From Manis javanica (taxonomy: Eukaryota; Chordata; Mammalia; Pholidota; Manidae): 64,000 nucleotides of DNA. The position numbers were made by a program, and so were the translations under genes. The DNA is taken from assembly GCF_040802235.1 (NCBI RefSeq), contig NC_133158.1, positions 163,777,401 through 163,841,400 of the forward strand, given 5' to 3'. The notes beneath the pieces are model-generated. The model was given only the letters and a program-made list of their open reading frames with translations, ran no database searches and was not told where the DNA came from. Below are positions 38,627-53,600 of the stretch, one piece after another (positions within the stretch are counted from its first letter, which is position 1; the number at the start of each line of letters is the position of its first letter).

Positions 38627-41600
38627 CTGTCCGGGACACAGAAAGACAGACCACCAATCAGAGTGGAAATGATTTCGGGGGGTTGAGGCTAGCCTGCTGC
38701 CTCAGGGCCCTTCTCACCAAGACTGGGAAGGAGATGGGTTGGGGATGGGATCACCAGAAAGGGGAAGCTCAGCTCTGGTAGTTTCCTAAAGAGCCACTAC
38801 CCTCAAATAAGATGTCCTCCCTTCCCAAACCTTCCCTCCCTGTTCTTGGGTCCCCAGCCCGGGCATCTGGCAAGGAAAACCCACTTTCTATGATGAAAGG
38901 AGCCTTCTTGGAAGGTATACAGTTTGCCCAGAACACTGTCAGACCACAAGCAGGTGGGAATACCTTTCGAGCTAGGTGTTTGAAGTCTTCAGTTGTGGTA
39001 ATTCTTCCCACTTTGCAGTCAGGTTTCCGATAAGGGTTCAGGCACTGGACGATGAACTGGGACATCTGCAGGCAGGGGAAAGTAAACACACTATTCATTG
39101 GTCCAGAGAGGGCAAAAAGTTGTACTGAGTAAAGAGAAAAGGCAGCAAGTACAGCCAGCCAATCCTCCCTATTTCCTCACTCAGGATGCTACTTTGGACA
39201 GAAGGATGCTATTATACCAGTGGGATGTAAGAGAAAATGATCCTGGGTCTGCCCTGAAAGGAAAGAGCTCCCTTGGACGGACTGAGCAAGCCTGACTGAG
39301 TGCAGCAGGAGGAGGGATCCAGCGGCAGGATTCTAGTGCTGAATATCTCATGGCAGTCCCAGGTATCAGCTAACAAATCTCATGTCTTTAGACTGCAGCT
39401 TAGTTCTCTGGTTCCTGAAGGCAGATCAGAGAGGGCATCCCACTGCTACCAGGAGGCTCAGCAATCCAAGGAAATTGCAGGCATTTTGTTATCAAAGGTT
39501 ACCTGGATTCTGCAAAGTGCTACACTTCACTTGATCCATATGGTAGAATGTGAAACATGGTATGACAGTTGGTGGGAGAAGCCGCAGGGCGGCATCCCTT
39601 TCACTACACAACCTCCATTGTACTTCTGAGATGTCTCTGTAGTGTGTGTCCTACCCAGCAGCTCTCAAGAGACCCAGGCATAGGACCTCCGGAAGAATCT
39701 GTGGGACTCAGATCCCAGGGAACAAAGGGAGTGAGGTCAATGATGGCCACTTCATCAGGAGCACCTTGGACAGTGATCTACCTATACCTATGAAACTCAG
39801 TGAGCCTTCAGCTCTTCAGACAAGGCTGTAAATATATCACAAGGTAGGCACTAAATAAAACAGCTGACGGTTGACTTAGCTGAAACAGTAGTAATTTCAC
39901 ACAGGGAAAGTGAGAAACTAAGTTTTATCTCTAGATAAGGCTTTTACTCAAAGATCTGCTGTGGTATATTCTAGCTTCCACACACTTTCCTTTCAATCTA
40001 CTTCCCCAATTACACTCAGGGATTTCATTATCCCCAGCTTGAAAAACTGCAAAGGTTCTCTGTAACTCACACGCACAAAGGCTCTATGTGAACAAGCACA
40101 ATACTGTTTAGCTTCATCCTCTAATGCTCCTCACATCCCTGTGCTACATACAGCCCTTGGACTACTTACAATTCCCTGGAAGGGACGATACTTTCCTTTG
40201 CCTCTGTACCTGCAGTTGCCTGAAGTTATGTCCCTCCTGATCTATCTGGTCAAAGAGCCCTTCCCACCACCCTGAAGAGTGGCCTCGGGCCCTAGTGTGG
40301 CACACTCTTCACACAGCTGCCAATACTTATTTACAGGTCTATTTCATCTAATAGACTATGAGCCCCTGCAGTGAATGAAGACTGGAGTGGGGAATCTGGA
40401 TGCCCGGAAGCAGACAAAAAAGTTAGTGTCCTGACAGCTGGAAACACACACTTCTCGTTAACATAAAGAGAAGCTACTTCTCTCCAATCTCTTGAGGATT
40501 ATACAGCCATTAAATGAGATATCACAGAAAGAGAACCAGACTTTGAGTTCAGAAGGTTCAAGTCTTCTGTCTAGAACTTGTCTTTCCTGAACCTTCAGAG
40601 TTCCTCCACTTGCATAAAGGGAAAGACAACTCCTATCCTGCCTACCTCAAGGACTGCTGTGGAGATGAAATGAGGTAATGGATACGGAAGTGTTTATTAC
40701 CTAATCATAAAGGTTGAGTCCTCACACAACTATACAGTCAGATCACAGGCACAAGGCAGGGCAGCCTACCACCACCACCAGCTGTGCATACTCAGGACAG
40801 GACAGAACAGGGTCCAGGTTTAAGCCTACAGAGCTTAGTGCCCATACCCAAACCTTACCTCTTTTCTGAATACTTCTTTGCTTTTCTTAGCCAGCTCACT
40901 GGAAGTGTCTGCTTCTGCTGTCTTAGGCTTTTTTGAGGTCTAGAAATAGAAAAGAAAACACAACAGTGCTGGTGTGAGAAGTCAGGTTAGTGAAGCCCTG
41001 TTCCAGAAACCTCCCTCTCTTCCAGTTGAGTCACCTGACACTGCACTAGGACCCTAAGGGAGCATAGCCTAGAGTCAGCCTGGCTGCTGTTACCACTCAT
41101 GTTTCAATCCTGTCATCTGGCTCTGGCCTCATTCCTATACACCAAGTTAAAATTCTCTACCCCAAGTGAAAGCTATATCCTTGATATAGTTAAGCATTTC
41201 CAGTGGTTTCAGGGTCATCTTCTCTGCTGTGTGACTTGTACCCCTAAGGTCCCTGTTCTGAATATCAGTACCCCACACTGTCAAATGAGGCCTGGGTTCA
41301 GTGAGCTTGACTTCTCTCCCAGCTTGGATATTCTAGGATTCCAGGAAGAAGGCAAAATGCTTTCTTCTAAATACCTTTCACCACACAATTGGAAGGTACA
41401 ACCACACCATGTTCCTCATCCAAGTCCCTCCACACCTCTTGGATACTCATTACCTTCCCTCCAATGGCAGAGCTGGCTAGACTGTAGTAAATAGTGTCAG
41501 GCTTCAGGAGAGGCTCCTTGGAGGTTGGTATCTCCATTCTCGGAATGGAAAGACTAAAGAGGTATCAAGAAATTGGGGGAAAGGAGATGAGAGTCATCTG

Positions 41601-44600
41601 ACTCAGTGAACAGATGAGTAGCTGCTAAGATGCAGAAGATACTCTGTCTTGTGCTGATTAAGATGATGACAAATACTCCCTTCCAGCAGGACTAGAGGGG
41701 AAGCTGCCTAGCTCCCCCAATGAGGCACTGCCAAGAGGTAAAGGGCAGGCAGTCCTGGCATTCGGAGCACCTGCCATGCAAGGCCATCTTCCCGCACTTT
41801 TGCCCACTACCAGGTATCAGGCCCCTTCCTAGCAAGTGTACTTTTCCATGGAAAAGATTAGGAGCATTCCCGTCTGAATACAAGTCACTTCAGATGGATA
41901 CAGAAACTGCAGTTGGTATTATAGGTGCTTTATGTTTCTGTGTGCCACTTAGAGAAATTTTCTACTCCCAACCCATTCCTCCAGTTCTGATTCCACCATT
42001 TCCATAAACAGAATGAAGGTGCTCTTAATGAAGGAGCTGCTTCAACTCTCTTTACTCCAGACTGGCTCCAGAGAAAGGTGAAACTCCCTTGGCTTTGGGC
42101 TGCTACAAATCAGCTTTCTCTGATTTGTTACGAAAGCTTTAAACATATTCTAATTTTCTACTTTCTTTCTGTGGCTGTGGGAGCAAGAAGGGGAAGATAG
42201 GGTAGAAAAAACACACAGATTCAACCTCTGTTTTCAGGAAACATACCAAAACAACCGTAATTATTTCCAAATACTTTTGCTTTGGGATTTTGTGGTCATT
42301 TTTTTGTAGTAGAGAGTATGGGTGTGCTTCACAATAAGACCTTAGGTGTGATGTGATCAACAATTGCCTGATTATCCAAGGAAACATCAACACATCGTCA
42401 GCTGTAATCTGGTAGACCTCAGAAGTGAGGAGCAACAGCAATGAGTGCAGAGAGCCCCTTGAGGTACAACAACCCCCTCCAAGCACCTAGTCCTATAGAA
42501 GAGTCCAGGCTCTCAGTGAGGCTACTATGTGAATAAGAATGTTTCGCTTCCCTCTGAATGGGGTATGTATTCAGAAAGCTAAATAAATCCAGCACATATT
42601 CAATCATTTTCTATTTTAATCTCTGATTTGATGAAGTTGGTAGGGCTTTAAAGACAGTTACAGAGCACAGTCCATTGAACTCCATCTAGGAGCTTCTATG
42701 GTCCTTTTGAGTGCTGTGCAATTGGCAGTGAGAAAGGAAGTGTTCAAATGAAGGGTACCTAGACTTACACAGTGATCATAAACCAAAATGAAGCACTCTT
42801 GGGAATACTGAAATTTGTGTACTCCTCTTTGGTTGTGGTCTGCAAATGGCGTGAGATGTAATTTCAGAAACTGACTAATGCTTGCTCAAGCCCAATGCCA
42901 AGCAACACCAGAAGTCAGAGTCAGAGCTGAGAAGAGCACGTGGTGGACTGACGTGACCTTGGGAACCACCTCCCTGCCCTGACTCCAGAAAGTTCCAATT
43001 AAAGAATCAGAATTTCTACAATACATAAACTTTTAAAACCAAGTGTTATTAATCTTCCTAAATGCCCACTGCCAATTGGAAATCCTTTAGCACCAGGAAA
43101 GACATTAGACTGGACCAATGGTCCCCAAATGTAACAGGTTATTATTTCACGAGGTAGGGAACATCTACCTGCTCTGCAAGTGTTCTGAGAGTCTAGGAAG
43201 GCACCAGAGTGGGCAGGGCATTGTGATGTGAAAGAATAACAGTCTGCCTCTCCTATATACTGGCTGATATGGAGCATCCAGGCAATGGAGGATTTGGGTG
43301 GGAACCCATGTGAGCAGCAGTCACATGAGGGCACACAATGAATGAAGCAAGCAGAGGACCTGACAAAAAGCCAGAGCTTACTGTCTTTAGAATCTCCAAA
43401 GGGTATTTAAATTAAATTCTGGGAGAGATAAGCATCAGTTGGGTATATCCTGCTCTTTCTTTGTCAGGATCCATTTCAGTCAGGTCACACTCCTAAGTCC
43501 CTGCTGTCAGCCCCACTTGAGGCATATGTGAGAATCTGATCAGAACATGACCATATATGAACCATGACAAAGAAGGCCTAAATACCTTCACACTACTCAA
43601 AGTGACACTTCAGTCCTTTTGGCTTTGCAGGCAATGGCTTTAAGCTTACTGCATGGCTCTGGGAACCACATGCTGTGAATGCAACAACTGCAAACCCACC
43701 ATTTATTACACATTCAGAAATAATCACGTCGTCAAGCTTATGTGCCTTGGGACTTAGGAATATAGCCTGACTGAAATGGGTCCTGACAGAAAGAGCAGGT
43801 TATGTCCAGCTAATGCTGGTCTTTCCTGGAATTTAATTGAATAGCCTTTGGAACATGAAATGTAAATAAACAAACAAAAAACCATTATTCATGGAAGAGC
43901 TTTATCTTTTGGAGCAGCATGAATCCAGAAGCAGAATTTGAGCTATCAGAAATACTACACATATAATTCAACCTATATTCTGCAATGCAGACACCTGTAT
44001 ACATTAATTAAAAGGTTAAGAAAGAAAGATCCTTGAAAATAATAAAACCTCAGTATACTGTTTTGGAGTTGCTACTACCTTTGGTAGCAGAAAGAGAAAA
44101 ATAATTTGCTTCAGTATATGGTGCTAGATAAGGGAGATTACAGTTTGTCAAAAAAATCTCTAAGGTGCTTTCTAGAAATAGTGTTTCAACAGTCTGACTG
44201 GATAACACATAGGCCCCATCTGCTCTATTCTGAAATGGAGTTCATACAAAACCTGGAAGTAATGTCCTAAAGATACCAGTAGGGACGAGCAGGCCTCCGC
44301 CTCTGTGCACCTGTCCTTGAGTGGCATGCAGCCCTGGGGCTTTCTCTCTGGTCCCCCAGCTGATGACCAGGCTGTGCTTATTGGGCCATTTAAACATCTG
44401 TTCTGCAGAGAGCTAGTTTCTAACAATCCCCCCTCAAATGTACTCGTTTTCTAAAAATTTGCACTCAGTTTTATTCTATTCTATTTGATTTACTCAAGAA
44501 ACGCTGACCATAATCCACCAAAGGATTGCAACCTACATTTTGAAAAACACTGATTTAGAGCACACAGAACCAGGAGCAGAAGGGATATAAATGGCCCAAG

Positions 44601-47600
44601 ATGCAATTCTGATCACGATCCAGATCATCAGCCTGCATCAGACTTTAAATGTCTATTGTCTTATAGACAATTAAGTATTTTTGGGGAAATGGTTGGGTGG
44701 AAAGATGGGAGCAAGGCCTCTGAAGCTGCACAATACTTGAACATGGCAAAATAGAAAGCACTGGGCCAGTTTCTTTGGTAAACAGAAAAACATCATCTCA
44801 CGGTTTCTGGGAACACCGTAAGACCAGACTGTAAAAAGTCCTGAAAGAGCCCTCAAAAACAAAACAATCTGCCATTCTGGAAATGATTACTCATCAGTGA
44901 CCTAAAGTCGTGCCAGGGAAGACTGAGCCTGGATGGAATGGAGCCCCTATCTCATTGTTCCACTGGCCCCAAAGCCTGGCTTCCTTAGATGCGCTGGTGC
45001 CATTCAAAAGACTTATGCCCCCTCCTCATAAACAAGTCTGTCTGCCATGCCTTGAGAGCGGGGTTTTGGGGAGAGAGCGGCCCCAGATGATATGAAGTAA
45101 GGCTGGGTCCTACCATCCTGCTTTCGGGATGGCTGAGGTGCATAAGGAGATGGGTGGACAGTCAACTCGCATCTTTCACCAAGACCATGCAGTCAATAGT
45201 TCATGTTTACCCCGGGGTGACCATCCTTCTATGCTCCTCTGTATAGTCCCTATTCTGCCAATACCATGGAGACCTTGAGGAATGGGAAAGTTCACAAGGA
45301 TCCTTCTTCAGCCAAGAGGGCAAGTCCAGTGAGGTGGGATCCTGGAGGCTTGTGGGAACACCTGTGGTGGCTGGTTGGAATGGTTGAGGGTTTTGTGAAG
45401 CAGGGCACAGGTGGCTAGGAGGTCATCAAGATCTACACCCAGCTCCTGCAACAACCTCTGTTACTCTGGCTCAGCTTCTAGTGCTTTCAGCAGATTGGTA
45501 AACTCCATCTGCTCAAGCTACACCTCCCAGTACACACAGATCTTCTAGTTGAAATGTGATGTACACAAGGCAGAGGCTGTTGTGGCCCTCTTTGCAGTCA
45601 TACAGGCTGCTGAGAAGGCTCAGATATTCTCATCCACTTGGAAGCGGACAATGGTGTGGTTGTGGTGATATATGCCTGTCCATCCATCTCAGGCACAGGC
45701 CATCACCTCCTCAAGCCCGTTGCCTGTGATGCCCAGTTTCTTTAGGGCAAAAAGCTGGTGGTCCACCTGCACTGACCACAGCAGCCTCTCTGCCTCCTCC
45801 ATCAGCTTCCGTGTCCCATCTGGAGTGAGGAGGGCAGAGGGCAGAGGCCAGAACCACTGCCCTCATAGCTGGTGCCTGTACATGCTTCACCTTGCTTGAT
45901 GTTGCCCATGAGGTGAGTGGAGACATTCTTGTTGGATGCAGCCAGATGTTTGATGCAGCACAACATCTCGGGCAGCCAGGGTCTCCCTACTGCCCTCCGT
46001 GGCCCCCTCAGATGCAGTGGAAGGCCCAGTGTCCTTGTTCCAGGTATACAGTAGACTTGCGTAAACACAGCCTGGCTGATATTATCAGTTCTGAAGTACT
46101 CAGGGGCCCTGGAGTCAAGCAGAGACTGTCTACCTGATCTTCCAGTGATCATTTCTTGAGTGACACCAGCTTCCCTATTGGATGATCAGTGTCCTCACCC
46201 CAATCTTCCCTGCAGAAAGCCCGTACCATACAGTCTGTATAACCTACCACCAGCTTGCAACAGCCACTTCCATCGATGTCACTAATCAGCATGACCTTGG
46301 TGTTGGCAGCGACGTGCTGCTTGAAGACAGGATGCTGCTCCTCTCCCATCAGGCTCTCGTAGCGCCCAGAAGCATTTAGGGTCTTGCTCAGTGTCAGGTC
46401 AAACAAGTGAAACCAGACTTTAGCAGTCACTGCCACCACCAAGTTCTTGCCTTTATTATATACATCTCCAACCCCAACACAGGTCAGCATTCCCTGGCAG
46501 GAACAGGTGAGCCAGGGCCCACTGTCATCATTCTTATCCATGGACAGCTTTCTGCTGATGTCTCCTACCACCAATTCATTTAATGTACCATTGTCAACAC
46601 CTCTGAGGCAGACTGCTTGCAAGAAGAGGCTCCCGCTAAACTCTAGGACCACGCACTGCATGTAACTAACCAACCTCATCCCACATCCTCAACTGTGATC
46701 TCTTGGTTCCCTCTCTACTGCTAGTAAGTGATTTCATATAGAATCCTTTTGTAAATTACCCCTCACCACAAAGATGGGATCATCAACTGAAAAGACTTTT
46801 GGCCCCTGATCCCATCCATCCTCTGTAACTCCATCAATCCAACAAATACTCTACAGCTACTGTTTTAACATAACAGAGTCATAGTTAGGACACCTATTAC
46901 ACCTTGTGGCTGAATGTTAATCAGAAGCTGTAAGGCGCTAGTAAAACTCCTGTCTCTCAATCATGCAAGCAGTCAGCAATGATTCGCATCTGGGGTTCTC
47001 AAAGGGAAGACTTGACTTTACACTCACCACATGATGGATGATGGAGGAGAGTGCAAGATGACGAAGAGGAGGGAACACACTGGAGGGAAACAGAGAAGGA
47101 GGGCTCTCACAGATGCTTAGTCTCATCAAAAGCTTTTCATACCACCCATCTCGCACACACAACACTCTTGAAAGAATTCCCTGCTCATTACATACTTTCC
47201 CTATGTGGATACCATATACCCCACTGATTTCCAACAAGCACAAATTTACTGATGACTTAAACCCATATATAACTGCCCATTTGCCATTCCTACCCTGAAT
47301 CCTATAGAAAGCTCAGATTCTGCACTGAACTTATTTCCAGACTTCCTCCTGATCTTTCCTTCATTCCCTAAATAATGGGATCTTATCCACCCAAACTAAA
47401 AATGAGGCTGGTGAGCCATCCGTGCCTCTTCCATACCCAACTGTGTTCCTAAGCCCTGAATGATGCCTCTCAAATGTCTACATCAACCCCCAACATCTCC
47501 ACTTTGTTCTCAGTTTGTCTAAACTATTTCAACACTCTCCAATCTGATCTCCCTGCTACCAATCTCACCTTTTCAAATGGGCCTATTTCACTCAAGGGAC

Positions 47601-50600
47601 ACACATCTGATTGACTGACTTGCCTGCTTTAAAAGCATTCACTGGCTCCCAAGTACCTATCATAAAATAATCACATCAGTAAGACATCAAGTTCTCAGAC
47701 AATTTAAATCTGACCTTTTTTTTCCATATTTCCGTTTTGCTCATTACTCCAATAAGCACCCAAACTCTCACCATTCCAAAATATTTTTATTGTTCCTTAT
47801 ATCTGCTCTCTTGTTCGGACTTTATGCCTTTGCAAAAACTTCTCTATTTGTCTAGAATGCTTTCCTGCTCACCTTAGCTATAAGTAAAATCATGTTTTCT
47901 GTGACATGTCACTGACGCATCTTCTTAGACCATTCATCACTACATTCCCATAGCATTTTGTACGTACTTCTTCTACAGCAATTATCTCAGTGTATTCTTG
48001 GTTTATAGATGTGGCTGTTTCCTTTGGCTGAACTTCCTCAAGACTAGTACTCAGTTTTCTCTTTCTAGCCATAGTACCTCACATAAGGTTTGTGAATTAA
48101 TGAAAAATCTAAATGAAGGCCCTTAATGATAAGAAAAGCAAGGCAAAAGGAATAAACACATACCCCATCAGGCATCCTTTTCCTGTCTATTGAGATGCCA
48201 GTTGGATGAATGCAGTTGTAAACTGGTCAGAAATATTAGATCCAAATTAAATCTTTAGTTATCCAAGTCAGACTAGGTCTTGATGCTAGAGACTCTGGTC
48301 TGGAAAGGGATTCAAAGACTGACTGACACCTCAAGCCCCTCACTTGTATATTAGGGCAAGGCTGGTTGAAATCAAAACTTACTTGTTCCTTTATCTACTA
48401 TATCCAGATCAAAGGGTTAATAACAGAGTAGATGCCTCTTATTTATATTCTCTCATTAAGAATACAAGAAAAGGTAAAGCTGACAAATCAGAGATAAAAA
48501 GGCCTATAAGATACAGATTTAATATCCAGCTAGTTTTTGCTGGAAGCACATGGCACTTGTTCTGTTTTTTTCCTTAGGTACTGTCTCTATAAAAACTCTC
48601 CCATGAAACCTTTAAACATTGCTGGGGTAGAAATGTACAATGGCATAGCTACGTTAGAAAACAGAAACTTTCTTAAAAAGTTAAATAAAGATTAGTCACA
48701 TGACCCAGCAATTCCACTCTTAGTATCTACCCAAGAGAACCAAAAATATATGTCCAAACAAGCCCTTGAATAAATGTTCATGTACCATTATTCCTAACTG
48801 CCAAAGAATGGGAACAACCCAAATATCTATCAACTGGTGAATGGATATACAAAATGTGGGTATACCTATATAATGGAATATTATTTAGCCATAAAAATGA
48901 AATTCTGATACATGCTACAGAAAGGATAAACTTTGAAAACATTATGCTATGAAAGAAGGCAGTCACAGAAGACTATATATTGTATTATTCCATTTATATC
49001 CAATGTCCAGAGAAGGCAATCTATCAAGAACTAAGTAAATTAGTGGTTGGGCTTGGATGTGTATGGGAATTAACTATAAATAAGTATGAGAAATCTTATT
49101 GGGGGGGATTAAAAAATGTTCTAAAATCAGATAATGGTAATGATTGCATAATCTGGTAAGTTTATTAAAAGTCACTGAATTGTACAACAAAAACAATTCA
49201 ACTTTATAGTAGATCTATCAATACAGTTTGTTTTTTTAAAAGCCCATCTACAGACTTGTACTTCTGGCCATGACAAATTAACTATTAATGAACTATTCTT
49301 CTCATTGTAAACTAGGTGTAAATAACTAGAAAATGACACAAAATACATGAAACAATTTCCATATACTGGACATTAGGCAGCACTGGATTATGATTACAGA
49401 GACAAGGAGAAAAAATGAGCTAAGTCTTTGATTACCCCACCTTTCCACCTGTACCAGACACTCTGAAGCAGGGAGGAAAATCCAAGCATACATAGCATGG
49501 TAGTCTTATGAGCTGAGGAGATAGAGACTGGAGGTCAGAGGAAGATGAGCTATAAACTAACAATTTCCAGAGCTCACATAAGTCTGAGAAACATCTAAAC
49601 TTCAACCAGCCAGAGTGAAGAGACTTCAGTGTTAACCTGAGGCCTTCAGCAGAGATCCCAGAAAGGCCATCTTTTAGGTAGTAGTAGTCATCGTGAGAGA
49701 GAAGACTACTCTGGATCCAACCTAACAAAGATTATAAGCAAGCCTCTAAAGAATCAAGCTGATCCATAAATAAAATAACTGCTGCCAGAACAAAGCCCAA
49801 TAGCCTTTTTTTTTTAAGTCAAATGTATATCACAGTGGTTCAACAGCCCCCTCCCCTCCAAACCCTGCCCATTCCCCTCCCTCTTGGTAACCACGTCACT
49901 TCTCAATGTCTATGAGTCTAATGCTGTTTCATTCCTTCTGTTTTGCAAAGCCCAACAGTCTTAATGGAAACTCAACAGCATAAAAATCAAAATGTGCAAT
50001 GTTCAACTGAAAATTACTAGGCACACATGAAGCAGGAGAATGTCAATCTGACAACCACAAGAAAAACCAGTCAACAGAAACATGCCCTGAAATAAAAGTG
50101 AGGTTGGAATTAACAAACAATAAAACAGGTATTATAAATGTTCAAGGATGTAAAGAAAAACATGAACAGTGAAGAAAGTGATACTATCAAAAAATAGTTG
50201 AAATTTTAGAGCTGAAAACAATACTTGAAGTATCAACCCACAGATCCAAAAAGCTCAAAAAAATCGTGAGGTTAAAGCACATAGACTACAACACCAAGGT
50301 ACATCACAATCAAGCTGTTAAAAATCAATTATAAAGAGAAAATTAACACTTTTCTCCACATAGGTGTAATGAAGGAAAGACATATGATTTCTGGGGGAAC
50401 AAAGGTAAGTATACTCTTCTATAGAAATGACTGTAAGAAAAAAATGGAATAACATCTTTTAAGTATTGAAAGGGAAATGAAGTATCAAGTTAGAATTCTA
50501 TACCTAGAGAAAACAACCTTCAAAAATAAAGATAAGAGTCTGGCAGCTTGTTACAAAATTAAACATACTCTTATCAGATCACCAAAAACTGTGATCCTGG

Positions 50601-53600
50601 GTATTAACACAAATGAGTCGAAAACTTATGTTCACAAAAACCCTGCACATGGATTTTTTTAGCAGCTTTATTTGTAATTGCTCAAGATGTCCTTTGGTAG
50701 CTGAAGGACAAATATATAAACATACTGTGTTATATCCAGACAATGGACTATAATTCAGAGTTAAAAAGAAATGAGAGGATGGAGCCAAGACGGCAGCTTG
50801 AGTAGAGCAGCAGAAATCTCCTCCCAAAACTATATATAATTTTGAAAATACAACAAATACAACTATTCCTAAAAGAGAGACTAGAGATACAGGACAACAG
50901 CCAGACTACATCTACACCTGCGAGAACCCAGTGCCTCGCGAAGGGGGTAAGATACAAGCCGTGGCCCAGCGGGGCCCGAGCACCCCTCACACCAGCTCCC
51001 GGTGGGAGGAGAGGAGTTGGGGTGGGGAGGGAGAGGGAGACCAGGACTGCTAAAGACCCAGCCCTAGCCATCCACACCAGAGCGCAGACACACAGTACGT
51101 GGTGTGCTGGATACTAGGGAAACAAGACAGTAAGACCTGTGAGCGGGTCCCTGCAGCCGGGGCCCCAGGGACAAAAGAAAAGTGAGTGCCCTTTGAAAAT
51201 CTTCAAGGGACAGGGGCCTCACAGCTGGATGGAAGCGTCCCAGCTCAATCAGCCCAATAACTGGGAATCTCGGGGAACTCCGGGCATCCCAAAACCCTGG
51301 GTGGCAGTGCACCTCAGAGGCTCCTCACGGTGATTAACAGCCTCCCACCCATTTCCCCTCCGGTGTGACTCCGGCATAGAGACAGCGGCCACGCCTACAG
51401 CAACCAGGCAGAGCTTCTTCCACAGCGGCTGGGCAAGAATCAGACACCCTGTCTGTGTGGAGCTGCCCAGCACAAGCCGCTAGAGGTCGCTGTTCTCCCA
51501 GGAAAGGAAGGCCACAACTAGCAAGAAGGGACGTTCTCCCAGCAGACACATGCACCAGCTCCCCACATCTACCTCTATTGCCATGAAAAGGCGCAAGAAT
51601 GGGATCCAGACCAGACTAACAGAGACAACCCCTGAGGAGATAGACCTAACCAATCTCCGTGAAAAAGAATTCAAAATAAAGGTCATAACCAGGCTGATGG
51701 AGCTGCAGAGAAATATGCAAGAGCTAAGGGATGACGTCTGGAGGGAGATTACAGAAATGAAACAATCTCTGGAAGGATTTAGAAGCAGAATGGATAAGAT
51801 GATAAGATGCAAGAGGCCATTGACGGAATAGAAACCAGAGAACAGGAACGCTTCTGACGCAGAGAGAGATAAGAGGATCTCAAGGAAACAAACAATATTA
51901 AGAGAACTGTGTGACCAATCCAAAAGGAACAATACCCACATTAAAGGGGTACCAGAAGAAGAAGAGAGAGAACAAGGGATAGAAAGTGTCTTTGAAGAAG
52001 CAATTGCTGAAAACTTCCCCAAACTGGGGGAGGAAATAATCGCTCAGACCACAGAAGTACACAAAACTCCCAACAGAAGGGACCCAAGGAAGACAACACC
52101 AAGACACATAATTAAAATGTCAAAGATCAAGGAAAAGGACAGAGTTTTAAAGACAGCTAGAGAGAGGAAAAAGGTTACCTACAAAGGAAAACCATCAGGT
52201 TATCATCAGACGTCTCAACAGAAACCTTACAGGCCAGAAGACAATGACATGATATATTTAATGCAACGAAACAGAAGAGCCTTGAACCAAGAATACTGTA
52301 TCCAGCACTATTATCATTTAAATATGAAGGAGGGATTAAACAATTCCCAGACAAGCAAAAGTTGAGGGAATTTGCCTCTCCCAAACCCCCTCCTACAGGG
52401 TATTTTAGAGGGACTGCTCTATATGGGAGAACTCCTAAGACTAAACAGATGTTACCAGAGACAATAAAATCACAGCAAAGAAAGCAGACCAAACAAATAC
52501 TAACTGAAGGCAAAAAAAAAAAAAATCAACTACCCACAAAAGCAGTTAAAGGAAACACAAAAGAGCACAGAATAAAACACCCAACATATAAAGAATGGAG
52601 GAGTAGGAATAAGAAGGGAGAGAAATAAAGAATCACCAAACAGTGTTTATAATAGCTCAATAAGTGAGTTAAGTTAGACAGTAAGATACTAAAGAAGCTA
52701 ACCTTGAACCTTTGGCAACCATGAATCTAAAGCATGCAATGGCAATAAGTACATATCTTTCAATAATTACCCTAAATGTAAATGGACTGAATGCACTAAT
52801 CAAAAGACACAGAGTACCAGAATGGATAAAAAAGCGAGACCCATCTATATGCTGCTTATAAGAGACTCACCTCAAACCCAAACACATGCACAGACTAAAA
52901 GTCAAGGGATGGAAAAAGTTATTTCATGCAAACAACAGGGAGAAAAAAGCAGCTGTTGCAGTACTAGTATCAGACAAAATAGACTTCAAAACAAAGAAAG
53001 TAACAAGAGATAAAAAAGGACATTACATAATGATAAAGGGCTCAGTCCAACAAGAAGATATAACTATTATAAATATATATACACCCAACACAGGAGCACT
53101 GGCATGAAACAAATACTAATAGAACTAAAGGAGGCAATAGAATGCAATGCACTAATTTTAGGAGACTTCAACATGCCACTCACTCCGAAGGATAGATCCA
53201 CCAGACAGAAAATAAGGACACAGAGGCACTGAAAAACACTAGAGCAGATGGACCTAAAAGACATCTATAGAACTCCACAACCAAAAGCAACAGGATACTC
53301 ATTCTTCTCAAGTGCACATGGAACATTTTCCAGAATAGACCACATACTAGGCCACAAAAAGAGCCTCAGTAAATTCAAAAAGATTGAAACTCTACTAACC
53401 AACTTCTCAGACCACAAACACATAAAACTAGAAGTAAATTGTACAAAGAAAAAAAAAGGCTCACAAACACACGGCATGCTCCTAAATAATCAATGGATCA
53501 ATGAACAAATTAAAATAGAGATCAAGGAATATATGGAAACAAATGACAACAACACAAAGCCCTGATTTCTGTGGGATGCAGCAAAAGCAGTTTTGGGAGG

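Noticed and set aside
46149-46679. ITFG2 176-codon frame as a functional gene
   Set aside because: The frame stops at a tryptophan position, the rest of the protein is broken by stops and frame changes, and there are no introns. A retrocopy is the simpler reading.
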